Positions 1 through 14,834 of a stretch of DNA of 64,000 nucleotides are shown here, piece by piece. The DNA is taken from positions 186,001 through 250,000 of the forward strand of contig WBMZ01002658.1 of assembly GCA_013400975.1 (NCBI GenBank), given 5' to 3'. The translations under genes and the position numbers were made by a program. Positions within the stretch are counted from its first letter, which is position 1; every line of letters begins with the position of its first letter. This stretch comes from Atrichornis clamosus (Eukaryota > Chordata > Aves > Passeriformes > Menuridae). The notes under the pieces were generated by a model. That model made no database searches and was not told the origin of the DNA. It was given only the letters and a program-made list of their open reading frames with translations.

Positions 1-3000
1 CACACAGTAATAGTGATACATTATTGGAAATGATAACACATGAACTCGCTCAAACAACCATGTCACAACATCAAGTGCCTGTAATTAGTTGCAGTACATC
101 ACAGTATGGTGTACTATCTCACTGTAATGACATGTATTTGTTCAGGCATTAAATTTTTGGACTAAAACTCTTAAGTCTGTCATTTTTAAACTGAATACCC
201 AATCTTCCTGGGCAGGTCTCCCAGAGTATATAGTCTTGTCTGTACAATGACTAAGAAAACATTGAATAAAAATACTTGGTAATGTGGGGTAGTTGGGTGT
301 GGTTTTGCTTTGTTTTCAGGAGTGTCAGCTGAATGTTGAAGTTCTAGGAAAACAAAAACAGTTCACCAGCTAATTTCTGCTGTGTACTCAGAAAGTCACT
401 TGCTTTACAAAAAATGGTATATTACAATTACTTATTTTAATGGTGTTTCCAATGGATTAGTAAGATACATTATTTTCAAATCAGAACTTGCTTCCTGAAA
501 CTTACACTTGCCACCCCAACCCTCTGCAAACAGGAAATGGCAGGGTCTAGTTCAACAGAATAGAGCAGCAGAGCAACAAAATGAAACTCAAAAATGTGTT
601 GAGCTGTAAGTCTGATGTGTCCATACAGAAGCATGCTGGAAAGCTCTTGCAAGGGGGAAGGAAGAAACCAAGGAACAATCACATGATGCCCTGTTTCCAA
701 GGTGAATCTGACAATGTAATTTGAGTTAAATTAAGAATTTTCAGGGAGGTATTCACAGTAGTTGTGAGAGCAACTATTGCATGGATCCTAAGGGACTAGC
801 AAACAAACCTAAATAAGATACACAAGAGGTAAGCAGCATGGTCTCTGATGATCTGATTATTTTCCAGGAACATCGGCAGGGTTGTGCTTCCTATATACAA
901 AGAAACAAGCACCAGAACAGAGTTCCAGCTTCTGTATTCAAAAATTGGAACCTGCTTCCAGGCAGAGCCAGAGGAGCCTACTGCTTCTCTTCCCATTGTC
1001 ACCCTAACAGTGTCTCTCTTCTGGTGGATTCCTGGCCACCTTCTGCTGTGAACATACACTGGTTTTCACAACACCTATTCATACTGGCCAGCACCAATGT
1101 AGTTAGCTCACACACCACCTCTGGAATGTGTTCTGTATACATCCGAACTGTTTAGATTCATACAGCTATGCCATATAGTGCCAGGATTATGCTAACAGTT
1201 TTGACTTTCTGGGAACACTTACCCAGTTTAAATTAAGATCTTACTGGCAAGTACTTTCAGTAGTCTCTACTTGGAGTTTAAGAAAGTAAGCAATAAATAT
1301 GTTTACGGAAGAGTGGAATGTCACTGAGCAGCAGGGCACATGACAGTAATCTGTACTGTGATTTATAAAAGAGCAACCATTCAGGGTGTGATTTGTGCGG
1401 TTGGTTTATACAGGAAAAAAAAAAGGCAAATGCTATTATGCAAAATATTCTTTCACTTTGCAGTTAGCATAACTGGAAATACAGCTTGTGGTAGAAGCCA
1501 GCATTGTCTCAGACTGCATCCATCCTCTCCCAAGCTGCAGGCAAATCTTTTGCTATTCATTCTTGTTCCATTAGACTCCAATTGCACTAAAGTGCATCTT
1601 TTATACATAAGATATGACTACATATTTAACTGTTTCTAATTTATTTACTCATATCAAAAAAGCACCTAGAAATTCCAGTGAAGATTTAAACATCATTGTG
1701 CTTCTTACTTTGCAATTCCATTACAAGAAACAGACTCTGTAATCCCTAAATTTATAACTGAAATAAGCAGAATACACAGACAATGGAAAAATGAAACTAT
1801 TTTGGTCAAAGTCATACAGCAAAGATATCTTGGTTGGTTTCTTGATTCAGCCATGTATACTGGTAGCAGCTTTCTGAAATTGAAAACATGGTGCCCGTTT
1901 GCAGTTAATTACTGAACATAGTGGTATTCTCAAGTCATCCATTAATATCAGTCACTCTGGTTATCAGACCTAGGTTATCACCCTAGGAGGGGGCTGCATT
2001 TTAGCAGTGGATAAAATGTAATTATCACATATGCATAATTGCTTAGACTTTCTCTATTAACTATTTTTAAATTAGTGATAACCGCCTCTGCTTCTCAAAA
2101 CTTGTCAGCAATGTATATTAAGTAAGAAATCCACATTCTTTTAACAGCTACATAGCTTCATTCTTTTCAAGAATCTTTTACAGAGTGGTCTTTAATTATC
2201 CTGCAGAGCATCTCTCACCATTTACCTCATTCCTGTTACTATTTCTAGAAGCCAGAGATGTAAACATATTCTCTAAAATGGAAGATTGCAAGGCCAGTTG
2301 AAAAGTACAGCAGTTGGAATTCTTGCATATGCTAGTGTAAAATCATTGCAGAGGAAACGTGGGGCCAGTCAGAACCAAGTAAGTGATTTAGCTTCAGATG
2401 TTCCAGTCATTTTAAAAATAATGTTTCTAGTGCACTGGAATGCTGTTGCACTGCAAAACATACTAGTAGGTAAGTGTAGTAGGACTTTCAGAACCCTATT
2501 CTCTCGTCATAAATATATCTCAAGATATATTTAGTATAAATTCTTCACTTTTGTTAGTAATTTAAAGCATTTTTTAGAATTTTGCGTATCTTTTTTTGGG
2601 CTCATTTATACTCCTGAGGTGAAGAGAAAAAAGAAATACATGCTTGACCCATTTGCTGCAATGCTTATATGAGTGTTTCTCTAAGAGAAGAGCATTACAA
2701 GAAGTAAAGAGGAAATGCTGTAATCAGCACCCACAAGCTTTGAATGATTTAATATAGAAAGTGAAAACAGAAATACAAAGATCTTTCTCCCCAGATATTT
2801 CTTGGCTTCTTTAAGTGAAAGTCTAATTTGTATCTGAACAAGATTTCCAATGTAGTTCAGATGTTTACATTGAAAGAAAAAAATCACAAAAAATATATTT
2901 ATATTCTCCAGTGCTTTTAGATAAAAAAGTTTCTCTGTCCTGGAGTTTGAGGCTTAAGGCCAGCGTGGCAGCTGCTCAACAACTATATTGAGGTGAAATG

Positions 3001-6000
3001 TAGACAAAAGTACTTTTATGCATGGAAATTCACCTCTCCCATTTCTAACCAGAAGAGCAGGCAAGATGCCAGGAGCTACAGGCTATGCGCATGTTTTGAA
3101 GAGGAAATTCACCTGCCAAATCATGAACTCTTTGAGCACTGCATAACTTTCCACACCCCCTCTTCCAGAATATACTCTGAAACAGCTTCTGTATTGCAGG
3201 CTGGGGAGATTAGAAACTGTGACCTATTCCCATGATAGTTCCCTGGACTTTTCCCACTACTGTTATTTGAGTGTATTCTCTGTACTGCGTAATAATTTTT
3301 TATGCATACAGAGAGTCCTAACATGCAGCTATGCAACCCACAGCCTTTCTTAACATAAGATGGAAAAGTTTCAGAAACCTCTATGACAGCTTTCTAAACT
3401 ACACTGATTTCAGTCCATTCAAAACTGATATCAGACCTGATCTAAATGAATCAGCAGATGAATAAAATGGGAAGGCATACTTCCTGCTACCAAAAATTAT
3501 TTAACCACAACATTTAGATCAATGTTTCTATTTGATTTTTTATCTGTACTTTCTAGGCTTGGAACTGAATTGTTGCAGTGCAAATGTAGTAGTCTGTCTG
3601 CTGAGAATACTACCTAGGTAAAATTTGAGAGTGAGCCACAAAATATGTAAGTGGAAAACACCAGTTTTTCTTCTTTCTGACAATACATTACACAGGTGAA
3701 GCAAAGCACCATCCTCATCACTCCTAAAAGTAAACTGAATCAGCATAACTTCAATTTAGCTTCACTGGTTTCCCAACACTGCTAAGTGCATGAAGCATTT
3801 GTGCTTTCCAGTCTTGCAGTGGTATTGATAAATATATTTAAATATCTTGATTAATACATTTAGAATATAACTCTATTCTATGTTGAGCAGAGCTGGGGAA
3901 GCCAGGTCACTGGCAAAAAGCACTACCAAAAGCATTGTGTTTGTCTTTATAACTCAAAGTTTCTACAAGTCTACAAAGCATGCCAATTTGGCAATCTTTC
4001 AAACCAGGAGAAAAACTACAGGTAACACTGGGGTGGGGTTTTTCACTTTTTTTTACAATTCTCATCTTGGAATTGAGCGCTATTTTGCTCTTCCTGTAAT
4101 CTGGAGCAGCTGTTTGTTTTCTCAGTTGTAACTCTCAGCCATGGTTATCATGGTTTTTATGAACATAGAGCTGTACGAAGCAGGGGAGAAGACCTGGAGC
4201 ACTTTTTTAGAGCACACTCACTCTACAGACTGTGCTTCTGCATTCATAACATACTCAAAGCAACACAAGGTAAGATGAAGAGTGGCATTCAAGAGATCTC
4301 TATCATCATCAAGAAGTACAACCATGAAAGAAACCCCTTAAGAAACGTATTATTCCAGTGGTATCTTGTTTCATTTTAGCTCAAGAAAAAAAGAAATCAG
4401 CATTCTTTGGAAATGTGCTGAATGTGAGGAAAATGGAACATTCTTCCCCATCTGCTGGAAATACTCTAAAGTAAACAAGGGTGCTAAGTACCGGGCAGAA
4501 ATACTGGAAGTAATTTTTTAAAATAACAGGCAGACGCCAATGGAGGCCCCTGGTCATCCGCCTAGGCTTAGCACTGGAAAGAAATTATGGTTTGGGAAAC
4601 TAAATCTACAGATAGCTGCCAGATGGTTAATCATGGTTAGTGGAGAACACAAAGGGCTTTGCTTGATGATTGGGCTTAGCAAAATAACAGTCGTACCCCC
4701 AAAAATGAAAATTTTACAGATTCTGAGAAGTCTGGAGACAGTAAATTTATACAGTCTGGCTCACAAATTCAAACCCTTCATTTAAATGCAAGATCTTGCT
4801 TAGATGTTGATTGTTGTCTAGGAAATATAGGCTGCTAGGAAAGGTTTTAGCAATCTTGTATCTGAGGGGAATGGTGTAGGGTTTGACTCTATTACTAGTA
4901 TACCACAACCAACATTAGACTAAGATGACAAAATTATCAAATCTCCTCGTGTTATTAGTTGCTGGGCTAGGAGACACTTCCCACAACTACATTAGACAAC
5001 ATAACACTTACTATACCTAATATAGTCACCTAATATACCTTAGAAAAGCAAGCAAATATTATCATCAGTTAGAATCCAAAGAAGTGACGTGGGAAATATA
5101 ACACATTCATGACAATTAGAGTAATATGATTGGTTTCTCAGAAGATGGAGATGTATGCCCATTTTACAAATGTAATCAAAAATGAACAGAAAGTCCAGAC
5201 GTTCTAGTGTAAGAAACAGAGAAGACAAAAGATGGATATTTGGTGGTATTTTAAAGAAATCTATTGCTTAAAGCAGTTTATCTGCAGCGTTATTTATGCA
5301 AGGTAAACAATAACTTTTCTTTTTCTCGTAGTACCACAAATATTGTTGTCAGAGGCACAATGTCCTCTGTATCTCTTCAACAATCTTGTTACTTGTCTTT
5401 TCCTCCTTTTTACCCTGACAATTTGTGGCCCTTTTCACATAACCTACTTTGCTGTTATTATCACTGATTCTTTTTTTAGCACTAGGGTTTGACTCAAATA
5501 GGAAGTGGATTCAGTGTGTTTCCTTTCCTTTCAAGCTGTGTGTCAGTCAGTCAAGCAGTTAGCATCCTGTCCTTTGCCATTATATTGTAGCTCAATTTCC
5601 TAAAGGAATTGACACTAGTATTGTCATCCATGTTTCAAAAATCAAGATATGTTTCAAAAATCAAGGGTAATTCAAAAGATACACATTGTAAAAAATATAC
5701 CATTAAAGGCTGAAAATGTAGATGACCTCTGTTACTCTGGCATTTCTTTACATTTTTGGTTAGATTGCATTTACTCACCTGGATAGCCCGTTTTGGAAAA
5801 CTGAAGATGAAAACTGACCTTGTAAAAGACAATAGAAAAAAATTTAACTTCACTGAGAACAGACTTTCCCCTTACTTCTTCTTTTGTACATTAAACCTTT
5901 CCAAGGAAATACTGTTTTTCAGTCTCCATTTGTACATAGGCCATGTCACAAAATATTGTTTGGGCATTACATCTTTTGTTCACAAAACAGATTAAACCCC

Positions 6001-7845
6001 CTTGCAGAAAATCAATTCTGTCTGCCAGAGGTGTCACTTTTTGCCTACATTTTGGACTCACCTACCAAAAAAAAAAAAATTCTACAAAACAGGCACAAAA
6101 ATCAAACTCATTTAACAAAGATACACTACATTAACGCTATGAAGTCCCATACAGCAGAAGGCTACTGCTGAAGTAAAGATTCTTTTACACAACACAGGCT
6201 TTACGTGTCCTAGAAAATACTTCCTCCTCAGTTAACTGTGACAACATATGAAAAGGAAAAAAAAATACCACTGTATTTTGAAGTAACTTTGCTTTTGCAC
6301 CAATATTTTATGAAGTTTCTGAATAGTTCAAGGTATTTTCACAATGATCCTATTTGTCAGTAACTCAAAATGTCTTGCTTTTTTTAACTACAAATAGGTA
6401 CTTTCTTCTTCTTAATTCCTGAGTACCAGTATGTCTTAAGAGCACAGTGACATGTTCATTTCCTTTATTCCACTTTTTCATAAGTCTAGCTTTCACCTCC
6501 CTGGTGTTATTTTACAAGGGAATACTGACATGATTCTAGGTATGGGCTATAACTTCTAAAATCTTTTAACTTGTGTATTAAGTCAAGTTTGAAGTTGCAG
6601 ATGAAATCATTCTTATGAAAATGCATTCTCTTGAGTATTTTCTTGAAAATCTTTACACATTCGTGGTAATAATAGCTTAGGTTCCATATAAACAAGAGGG
6701 GCTACCAGAGGTCAGCAGAATCCTGCAGAATTCAACAAGGGAGTCCAGTCCAGCTGTTATTGAACTAAACAGCAAACACCTATTTATTTAAATAAAATCA
6801 GAATTAGGGTTAATATAAATTCAAACATATGTTTAACTTTCTAATAATGGCTGAAGATTTAACTCCTCAGAGAACATCCTTATCCTGGAGTGTCAGTAAT
6901 AAAACACTAACCAACTTTGCTGGTCTAGATTTTCAGCAGTAAATTTAACATCACAGTTCAGGAACCAAGTCAGCTGGCCCTTAATATGATTAAAATCTAG
7001 CTGTGATTCTTCAGCATAATCACACCACCAAGATAACATCACATTACTACAAACAAGAACACTGAAAACATACTGGTTATGTTGACCCTAAGCATTTTGA
7101 GGGGGGAAAAAGAAAAAACAAGGAATCCTAAATCATGACCTGAAAAAGCTTCTACTTGGGGTTTTTTTCAGTAAATATTGGAATATTATGTTAGGTTACA
7201 TTCCTTTTCTCACAAAAGTGTAATTGAATAATGAACAGGTAAAAAGTTGTTTCTTAAACTGGCTGGAAAAACACCTTCTTACAGCATTGCACCTGCTCAA
7301 AAATGGTATCTTTTTAAAAGTATGTAGGTTACCACTTTAGAGCTATCAAGTTTACAGTGTGCGAGTCAATATAATTCTGATCTGGATCCAGCTTTGGATA
7401 ATTAACTTCTTCCTGCCTGCAAAAATCCTCCTACAGAATCAGCTGGATACAATTTAAGACTTCACGTTTTAAAACAATTGTTACATTCACTCCAGACATG
7501 GCTGAATTTAATCATCTGTAAAAGTGACGTCTTACACGCAGAAATGAGAAAGAACTTTCTGTCTTCAACTCAGACATTTTTTTTCTTAAGGTTGTGGACA
7601 AAGAATTGCTGCTTACAGAGAAAAGAACTATGTGAACATAGATAATAGCTTCCTCTCATCCCTAAGATACAAGGGTCAGCAATTTGTCAAGGATTATATG
7701 TCAGATTGTGTTTTTCTTTTCTAACTCAGTGGTTGAACTTGCTGGAAGGAACACAGCAGGAGCCAGGAACTGCTGCTTCCCAAGGGACAAGATCCCATCA
7801 CCTTACAGTCAATAGTTCATCTGTATGTGAGGTACTAGCTTCACA
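1..7845. other. Noncoding DNA, nothing recognised
   Basis: AT-rich DNA with no coding exon, RNA gene or mobile element that I can identify, apart from the small tandem duplication at 5630-5665. The short open frames (60-105 codons) have no family motif. In human the gene upstream of IL6ST is ANKRD55; I see no ankyrin-repeat exon here. Confidence 0.6.
5630..5665. repeat. 19-bp tandem duplication
   Basis: ATGTTTCAAAAATCAAGAT at 5630 is followed directly by ATGTTTCAAAAATCAAG. A simple local duplication in noncoding DNA. Confidence 0.85.
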
Positions 7846-8375
7846 TAATCACAGAATCATTTAGGTCGGAAAACATCTCTAAGATCATCAAGCCAAATCT
7901 TTGACTGACCACCACCTTGTCAACTAGACCACAGCACTAAGTGACACATCCAGTCATTTCTTGAACAACTCCAGGAATGGTGACACCACCATCTCCCCAG
8001 GCAGCCATTCCAGTATTTAACAACCCCTTCCACAAAGCACTTTCTCCTGATGTCTAGTCTGAATCAGTCTTGGCGCAACATGGGGCCACGCCCTCTCATC
8101 CTGTCACTGGTTGCCTGGGAGAAAAGACCAACCCCCACCTCGCTACATCCTCCTTTCAGGCAGGTGTAAAGAGCGATAAGGTCACCCCTGAGCCTCCTTT
8201 TCTCCCAAATAAACACCCCCAGCTCCCTCAGCTGCTCCTCACAGAATTTGTGCTCCAGACCCTTCCCCAGCTCCACTGCCCTTCTCTGGACTCACTCCAG
8301 CACCTCAATGTCTTTCTAGCAGTGAGAAGCCCAGAACTCCACAAAGGATTTGAGGTGTGACCTCACCTGTGCTAA
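7846..8375 (-). mobile_element. CR1 LINE, 3' part
   Basis: About 530 bases in reverse orientation, starting with the complement of the CR1 3' end (ATCACAGAATCATTTAGG) and running through CAGCCATTCCAGTATTTAAC, CTCCTTTCAGGCAGGTGTAA and GGATTTGAGGTGTGACCTCA. The order matches the copy at 58.36-59.09 kb. It is truncated at its 5' end, as most CR1 copies are. The open frames of 70-96 codons on both strands are relics. Confidence 0.88.
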
Positions 8376-11300
8376 TTCCTAGAACACTGAGAATAGTAGC
8401 TTGCTCTTCACAGCTTCCTTTTCTCCATAGTACTTCCATCAATAGCAAGGGTTCCCACAGATCACAGGCTGTGATACCAACCTACCCAACCAAATTTGCC
8501 TTTCGATGGTGATACATGCCCTGGACAACACTAAATAAATCCAGATGCAAAATTCAGGGCAAAGAAATGCAGTGGAACAAGAAGCTCTAAATGAGACAAG
8601 GCAGGAAAAGGACAGCCTGACACCCAGAACACTGCAGAAGAGCAGACAGACAACAACTACCAGGTCATTCCTGAGAACACCATGTATTCCATGAAGCCTT
8701 GAGCTACCAATCTGCAAAGCAACTTTAGACCATAGCTTACACATTTGAAAAGCTTTCCCAGCACTAGGAGAGGTAACACAAAGGTACTCCAGGGCTCAAA
8801 ATGATATGGAATACATCTTTACACTTAACATGGAATCACTCACAAGGAGTTGGTTGATTATTGTGAATGTATTGATGTATTTCCTGGCATTAATGGTCAT
8901 TTAAGTTTCTATAAAGTATGCATCCTTTCAGTGATGCACAACCAAACTTGTAATAAGGTACCCATAAATGTAACATAGAAAAAAATTTAAGACATGTTGA
9001 ATATATTCCAGTAATCCTGTAGATAGTAAATGCATTGGATAGCATATGGGCTAATAGCCCAATATTTAGTGATAAGTCATTGGTTACCATAGAATTGTTA
9101 AATAATTTAGTAAATCATTTAGAAAGCAAGCTCTGGAGGCACTGTGGTTCCACCCTTCTCTCCGAGCTCATATTATCCACCATCAGCTTATGGAGGAACA
9201 GTGCACTCAACACATCCAAAGATGAGATGACCCAACTACACACCTATGTTTTTCAAACATTTAATTTAAAAGAACCTACATATATTATTGCTGTTACACA
9301 TTGACATGGATGTAATTTACTGTATGGAGCTGACAAGAAGAAGCTACCAGGAGAATGTCAACATAACCCGAGAAATTTTCATCACATTCATTACTTCCAA
9401 TGAATTAGAAGTAATTTGTTAATGACTCCTTTTGAATTAAGCTTATCAGGCAATAATGAGTGATATTATGAATTTATAAGCATTTCTGAAATACATTTAT
9501 TCACATTGTTAAGGACTGCATCCAAATTATCAGGATTGTAAGAATTTTAATTGCTCTAACTGATTGGAGAATGAATTATTCTTTTAGTTAATCTTGATTG
9601 TCACAGACCGTCATATAATAAAATTCAAGTAATATATAATGAACTATAACTTTGGAGCAAATATCAGCAAGTAGTTTCATATGGGATCTATTCAGAAAAG
9701 GCACTGAAATATGAACAGGAGCAGTTTATATCTCTCAGGATATACTGATGATAACGTGACTTGAACTTGATCTTGAGTATGTAGATCTCTCCAGGAGGAT
9801 TCTCTCACTGCTTAACTAGCTATAGACAAAATGTACTGAAGTCAACCTTTACAGAATGAATGACAAGTGTCTCCAATTACAGAAGAACAGAAGGGCAAAA
9901 GAAAAGAGACAGGAAAGTGAAAAGGAAACTAGTAGACAATGATAAAGTAAAGAATGAGAGAGCACTAGTCTATGTTTATGCTAATAGCTTGGTGTGGATT
10001 TTACCACTAATGTTTGTCTGCCATTATCTTTTAGGATCTCTGATTCTAGAGAAGGTCTACATTTTTCCAATCTTTTATACTCCAGCAAGACAATGTGCTC
10101 CTACTCCAGTCTGGGAAATATGAGTAAGAGAACAAAAGCTAAAAGAAATCACAAAACCTACAAAGTTTTGTTCTTGGAAGTTAAAACTTGATTAAAAATA
10201 TTCATACCAGAATTTCAAGTAACAATGACAATTTCTACATTGGTGCCTTGGCTCTAAAAAGAATACTTCACAGGTCAGTGTAGGAGATGCTCTCAGGCTG
10301 TGATTCATATGTCTCTGGATTATCTCTTAAAGAAGCTTTCACTGCTATTGGCACTACAGAGAAGTTTCAGTATGGAGAAACTGGGCTTGATTTTTCTATG
10401 CCTTATGCATGACCAGCATCATTTCTGTTTGCTAAATTCTGACTGCAAAGCACTTATTGTGGCATGTTGGTGAGACAAAGGAAAAGGAACTCTGTAATTT
10501 CAGATTTTTAATTTGTTATATGGATGAGTGATAGCATAAATGGAGCATAAAAATATTCTTAGACAACTAACTTTCTCCCTAAGATAACTCCATAAAGGAA
10601 CTACTTTGACTGACAGATGCTGGACAAGTTGTAAATACAATAGCTGTATTTATGGTAATGCTAAAGGGAGCAGAAAAAACAGCAAAAATACATGAAAGTA
10701 AGTTTGGCAATGGCAAAGGACAAAAAGAGCAAAAGGAGATAAAAGTAAGGAAGAACCATTAACAAATGGTAAAGAATGGTAAATAAATGGTAAGGTAGAG
10801 GAAGTAGAAAAGATAGATTGGTGAGACCAGAAATGTGAAATGCAAAGCTGATCCTCAAAGGTAGTGAAACATATGGGGCAAAGGTCTTTATTGGTATCCT
10901 TGTACCATATATGAAGTTGCCACATGAATTAGCTAACACAAATCATTACTATTTCCTCAACTTCCCAGTGAATCCACAAGTTTCCTAGGTACTTGTTCAC
11001 TCCACATATAAATTATTTAGGCTTGTAGCTGACGGAAGTTATACTATATATATTTTTTTTTTAATATGTCTCAGCAATTAGAAATTATTATCAAAAGCCA
11101 ATATTCTCCTTTGTTCTCTTTCATTTTGTTTACTTTATTCTCTACACAGTTTCATGTACAAACTCCTATATTCATTTTCGGATCTTATAGTTACACACTT
11201 ACACACAAATATACCTGGCATGTTGAATTTTGTCACTGGTTTTCCAGTTTTTCCTCTTCTGAGGTCTTCATTCCTTCATCACATGAAGTTGTTACTCTTT

Positions 11301-14300
11301 TTCACAAAAGGACTCATTTTGATGCTATTACCAGTAAAATACTCAGACCTGAATATATTTTACCATGTATATCCTTAATTGCTGTAAATAACATTAGTCA
11401 ATTTAACTATAAAGCAGCAGTCAATGAGGAGTTCTCTAATACTAACTTAGTTTCAGTTTTACTGATGAGAATGTACTTCCCAGTCAATTCCACAGCCTTT
11501 GCTTGTAGCAACAGGCTCCAGCCTTTTTTATTTTCTCACAGTTCAAGCAGAAAACTTGAAGTACAAAGCTGTCAGGACCCCTTTTTTAAAATGTGTCACT
11601 TTAAGACAATTATCTATATATCTTTGCTGATAGCTCTCTTCCTGGCAATCAAGTGGTATCTCACTGTGTTGATTTCAGTGGTATAGTGTGGAACAATAGG
11701 TATAGCAAGGAAAATTACAAAAAGGATTTGTCAGTAGTTTGCCTGTAGCATATTTCCCCTTTGTAAGTTCCATATACACTATTTCTTCAATATGTCTCTA
11801 CCATCCTATACTGAGAAGTCACAAGCTGTAGGATCAGAAAACCAACGTTTCCAAACATTCCAACATCTTAACTCAAACACACTCTTTGTGTTTAGAGTCA
11901 TTCACCTACCTAAGATCAGCCCTCACACAGACATGTTAGAGCCTTAGCCTGGAGAGCTCCACTGCTCGATGGAGCAACCAGAGTGTTGTATGGAGCCAGG
12001 CACCCCTGCTACACTCTGTAGCTGAGGACCAAGAACAGAAGCTTTGTTTGTAGTTCTGCACCTTGTATGCCAGTCATCATACAACCTGAAGAGCCATGTC
12101 CCATGGCATTGTTCTGCACCAATTAGAACCTTGCTACAGCCTGCCCAAAACTCAAGGGAAGGCCTGGATAACCACAGCCAGTGCTAATTTGCCTAACTTC
12201 CTCTGCTCACTGGAAAGGACAGGAATTGCCAATTATGTGTTTTTTAAGAGGTTGACATCAGAAAGGAATCCACAATTACATCTATATAACACAGATTGGC
12301 TTCCTGTAATGGAGGAGACTGAACCACGGCCTTGGATTCAGAATGCCTTTTTCTATTGCTAGGATCTCTTTTGTCAGCTCAATATTAAGGCCCAGCTCAG
12401 TTGTTCTTCACACATCACTTTATTTTGTGCAAATACTACATTACTTTGGCAAAAAAATGACTGACTTACATTTCCTGGAATACTACTGTTGGCTATACTA
12501 CTCATTAAAGTCTTTGTGGTCAAGTAGTAAAGACAATTCCAGTCAATTTGAGATGTCGTCTTCCTCTTTTTAATCATCTTCCACTACTCCTAGCTGGATC
12601 TTCTTGCCCACTGTCCAATAGTTCTGCCTTAAGGACACATCAACGCTTTGGTCTGTGTGTGCAGAATTACTCCAAAGGCATTTTAGCTCTAGCAGCTGCC
12701 AAAAGCATACAAATTCATGGGCAGCTCATCCATGTGGCATAAGTGGCTGCAGCATAACACTGCAGCCTCTTCATCGCCTCCTCTTAGCTCTGAACCAGCA
12801 CTTTGCAGTGAACTGGATTGCTCATTCTGACAATCATTTTCCATGTTTAATTAATTCAATCCTTTACAGTAGTTTTATTTTATCTTCACTGAAATTTCAT
12901 AATGTTTTCCTTCTTCTGGTCTCACTTTTGGTCTTGTTTCTCCAGCGAAGACCAGACTGCTTTTTTTCTGACTGTTCTGTCCACTACCTTTCAGAAAAAG
13001 CACTCCCTAGCAACATGTTTCACCAGTCAAAGCTTCCACACTAGGTCTAAAATATCATCAGCTGTATGATTTCCACCTCAAAAAAACAAGCAGTTTGCTA
13101 AGTTCCACACTGCTCCATTAGCTGTTCTGTTAATTAAAAGTGGGCTATAACCAATCTCCTTTCTATTCCACATGCCCTGCTGCAGCATCATGGTGTTACC
13201 AGTCCTTTTCCTAAGAATCAGAACAAAAGAATTGGATTAAGTCCTCTTCAACAACCCAAAGCTTTCCTGTCAGGCATATCACATGTGGAGGAGTCAGCTA
13301 TCCCTAATCCTAATTTCTTCCAACGATCACAAGATTTTCCTGAAGCCCAGCTGCAGCTCTACTGGGCCTGCTAAATTTTGCAAGATCTTGTCCAGCATCA
13401 CAGACTGTATGCCCTTTTACCAGGTACAGCATTGCTAAGGAACAAGGACAATCCTGTTGCCATACGCATCATTCGTTCTCTGGTGCAAGAGATGCCATCA
13501 AGTATCAAGTTGTACATATTAGGTTGCAATTATGGCTGCTTGTGGCTCAGTAGACTTTACCTATTTGTCACACAAATTGCAAACACCTACCTGCTCTTAA
13601 AAAAAAGCAATATGCTCCCATCACCCTCAAAAGGAAGCAATGAATTACCAAGCTTATTTTTTGCTGCCACTGAGCAGCTTATGTTTGGTTATAAGGCTGT
13701 GAAATGCTGCAACTAAATCATGTTGCTGTCACTAAATCAGTTCCAACAGTTACATCAGCCATTTCTCTCCTTGTTGCTGCCTCCCAACTTGCCTCCTCCC
13801 TACTTCTTCAGAGGACTTCACCGTGACTTCATGACCTACAAGACTATGGCTTCAACACAACAGTCTGCTGCTGTTCCGACCACTCAGGCCAAAGGACTAG
13901 TTCTCTCCACTTTTAAGGGAAAAAAAAAGTGACTCTTCTTCATGTTAAAGAATGTCAGATGTTGGAGATCCTAAATTCAAGCTCAGGAATCTGATATAAG
14001 CTGAGATAACATCATCACTTTGGCAAGAGGTTTGGATGTCTCACTGAACCTCCCAGGCAAATAGTGATTCCACACAGTGGTTCAGCCATCTCACAGAAAA
14101 TGTCTTTGACTTGCCAGGGGTCAGAACATTGCCACTAAAGGGTCTTGTTGTTCTGCTTTTTCCTGACTTTGAAAATCTCTCCCAACATCCCTGTTCTGAG
14201 AGTGGCACATCTCCAAAAAAATCCCACATGCATTCAGACTGAAGAATCTTTTCATACCCCTGATGCATCTCTTGGATGCTCCATGTTCTTATACCAAGAT

Positions 14301-14558
14301 AATAATACATTCCAGAGGGATCTTTTCCACTCTGTGGCACATCTATTGTAAGATGCAGTAGGTTTCTTCCAGACTGCAAACTTTGTCACAACTAGTTACA
14401 AAGCTGCTGAAAATATCCGTAAACAGTGGTACAAGTTTGTTCTTCAGCAATCTCTAGCAGCTTCTCTAAAAATATCTCTACTCCCACTGTGGAGCAGCTA
14501 GAAACTGTGGATGTTACAGGCCTGGGTGCAGAGAGATTTCAGATTCCTGACAGGCGTC
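8376..14558. other. Noncoding DNA with one unusually long open frame
   Basis: AT-rich DNA without recognised genes. A + strand open frame of 206 codons spans 11066-11686 in DNA with frequent stops elsewhere. Its translation has no known domain; the C-terminus is hydrophobic (IIYISLLIALFLAIKW). I treat it as a chance frame, but record it in the findings. Confidence 0.5.
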
Positions 14559-14834
14559 TGTGAGAAAGCAAGGCTTTCTCAAGGACGCTGCAGGAAAACA
14601 ATTCAGAAGTATTGTAAACTATGGTCTTGTTATGAGACCAAAGAAGAAAATACATGAGGTAAGAGTTACTGGGTCCAGCCAATCCCTCTGGGGGGTGGCT
14701 GGTCAGTTAACCAATAACCTTATGTCAGTCCAGCATACTAAGGTATATAAGCACCCTTGTAAATTAATAAAGAGGTCGGTTTTCCATCTACATAAGACTG
14801 TCTGTGTCGTTGGTTAATGAGCTCGCTAGCGACA
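14559..14834 (+). mobile_element. Probable solo LTR of an endogenous retrovirus
   Basis: A compact block carries the order expected of an LTR: two CCAAT boxes (near 14679 and 14711), TATATAA at 14744-14750, AATAAA at 14766-14771, then a GT-rich CTGTCTGTGTCGTTGG. The TATA-to-AATAAA distance of about 20 bases resembles the short-R alpharetrovirus-like LTRs of birds. The proposed ends (TG at 14559, CA at 14834) are guesses; I could not find matching target duplications, a primer binding site or gag/pol/env frames beside it. Confidence 0.5.

Noticed and set aside
8064..8360. Open frames of 70-96 codons on both strands
   Set aside because: They lie wholly within a CR1 copy and are decayed noncoding CR1 3' sequence.
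12655..13932. A run of + strand open frames (129, 112 and 70 codons) that might be retroviral remnants near the LTR
   Set aside because: I could not recognise any gag, protease, polymerase or envelope motif in them, so no internal retroviral sequence is claimed.
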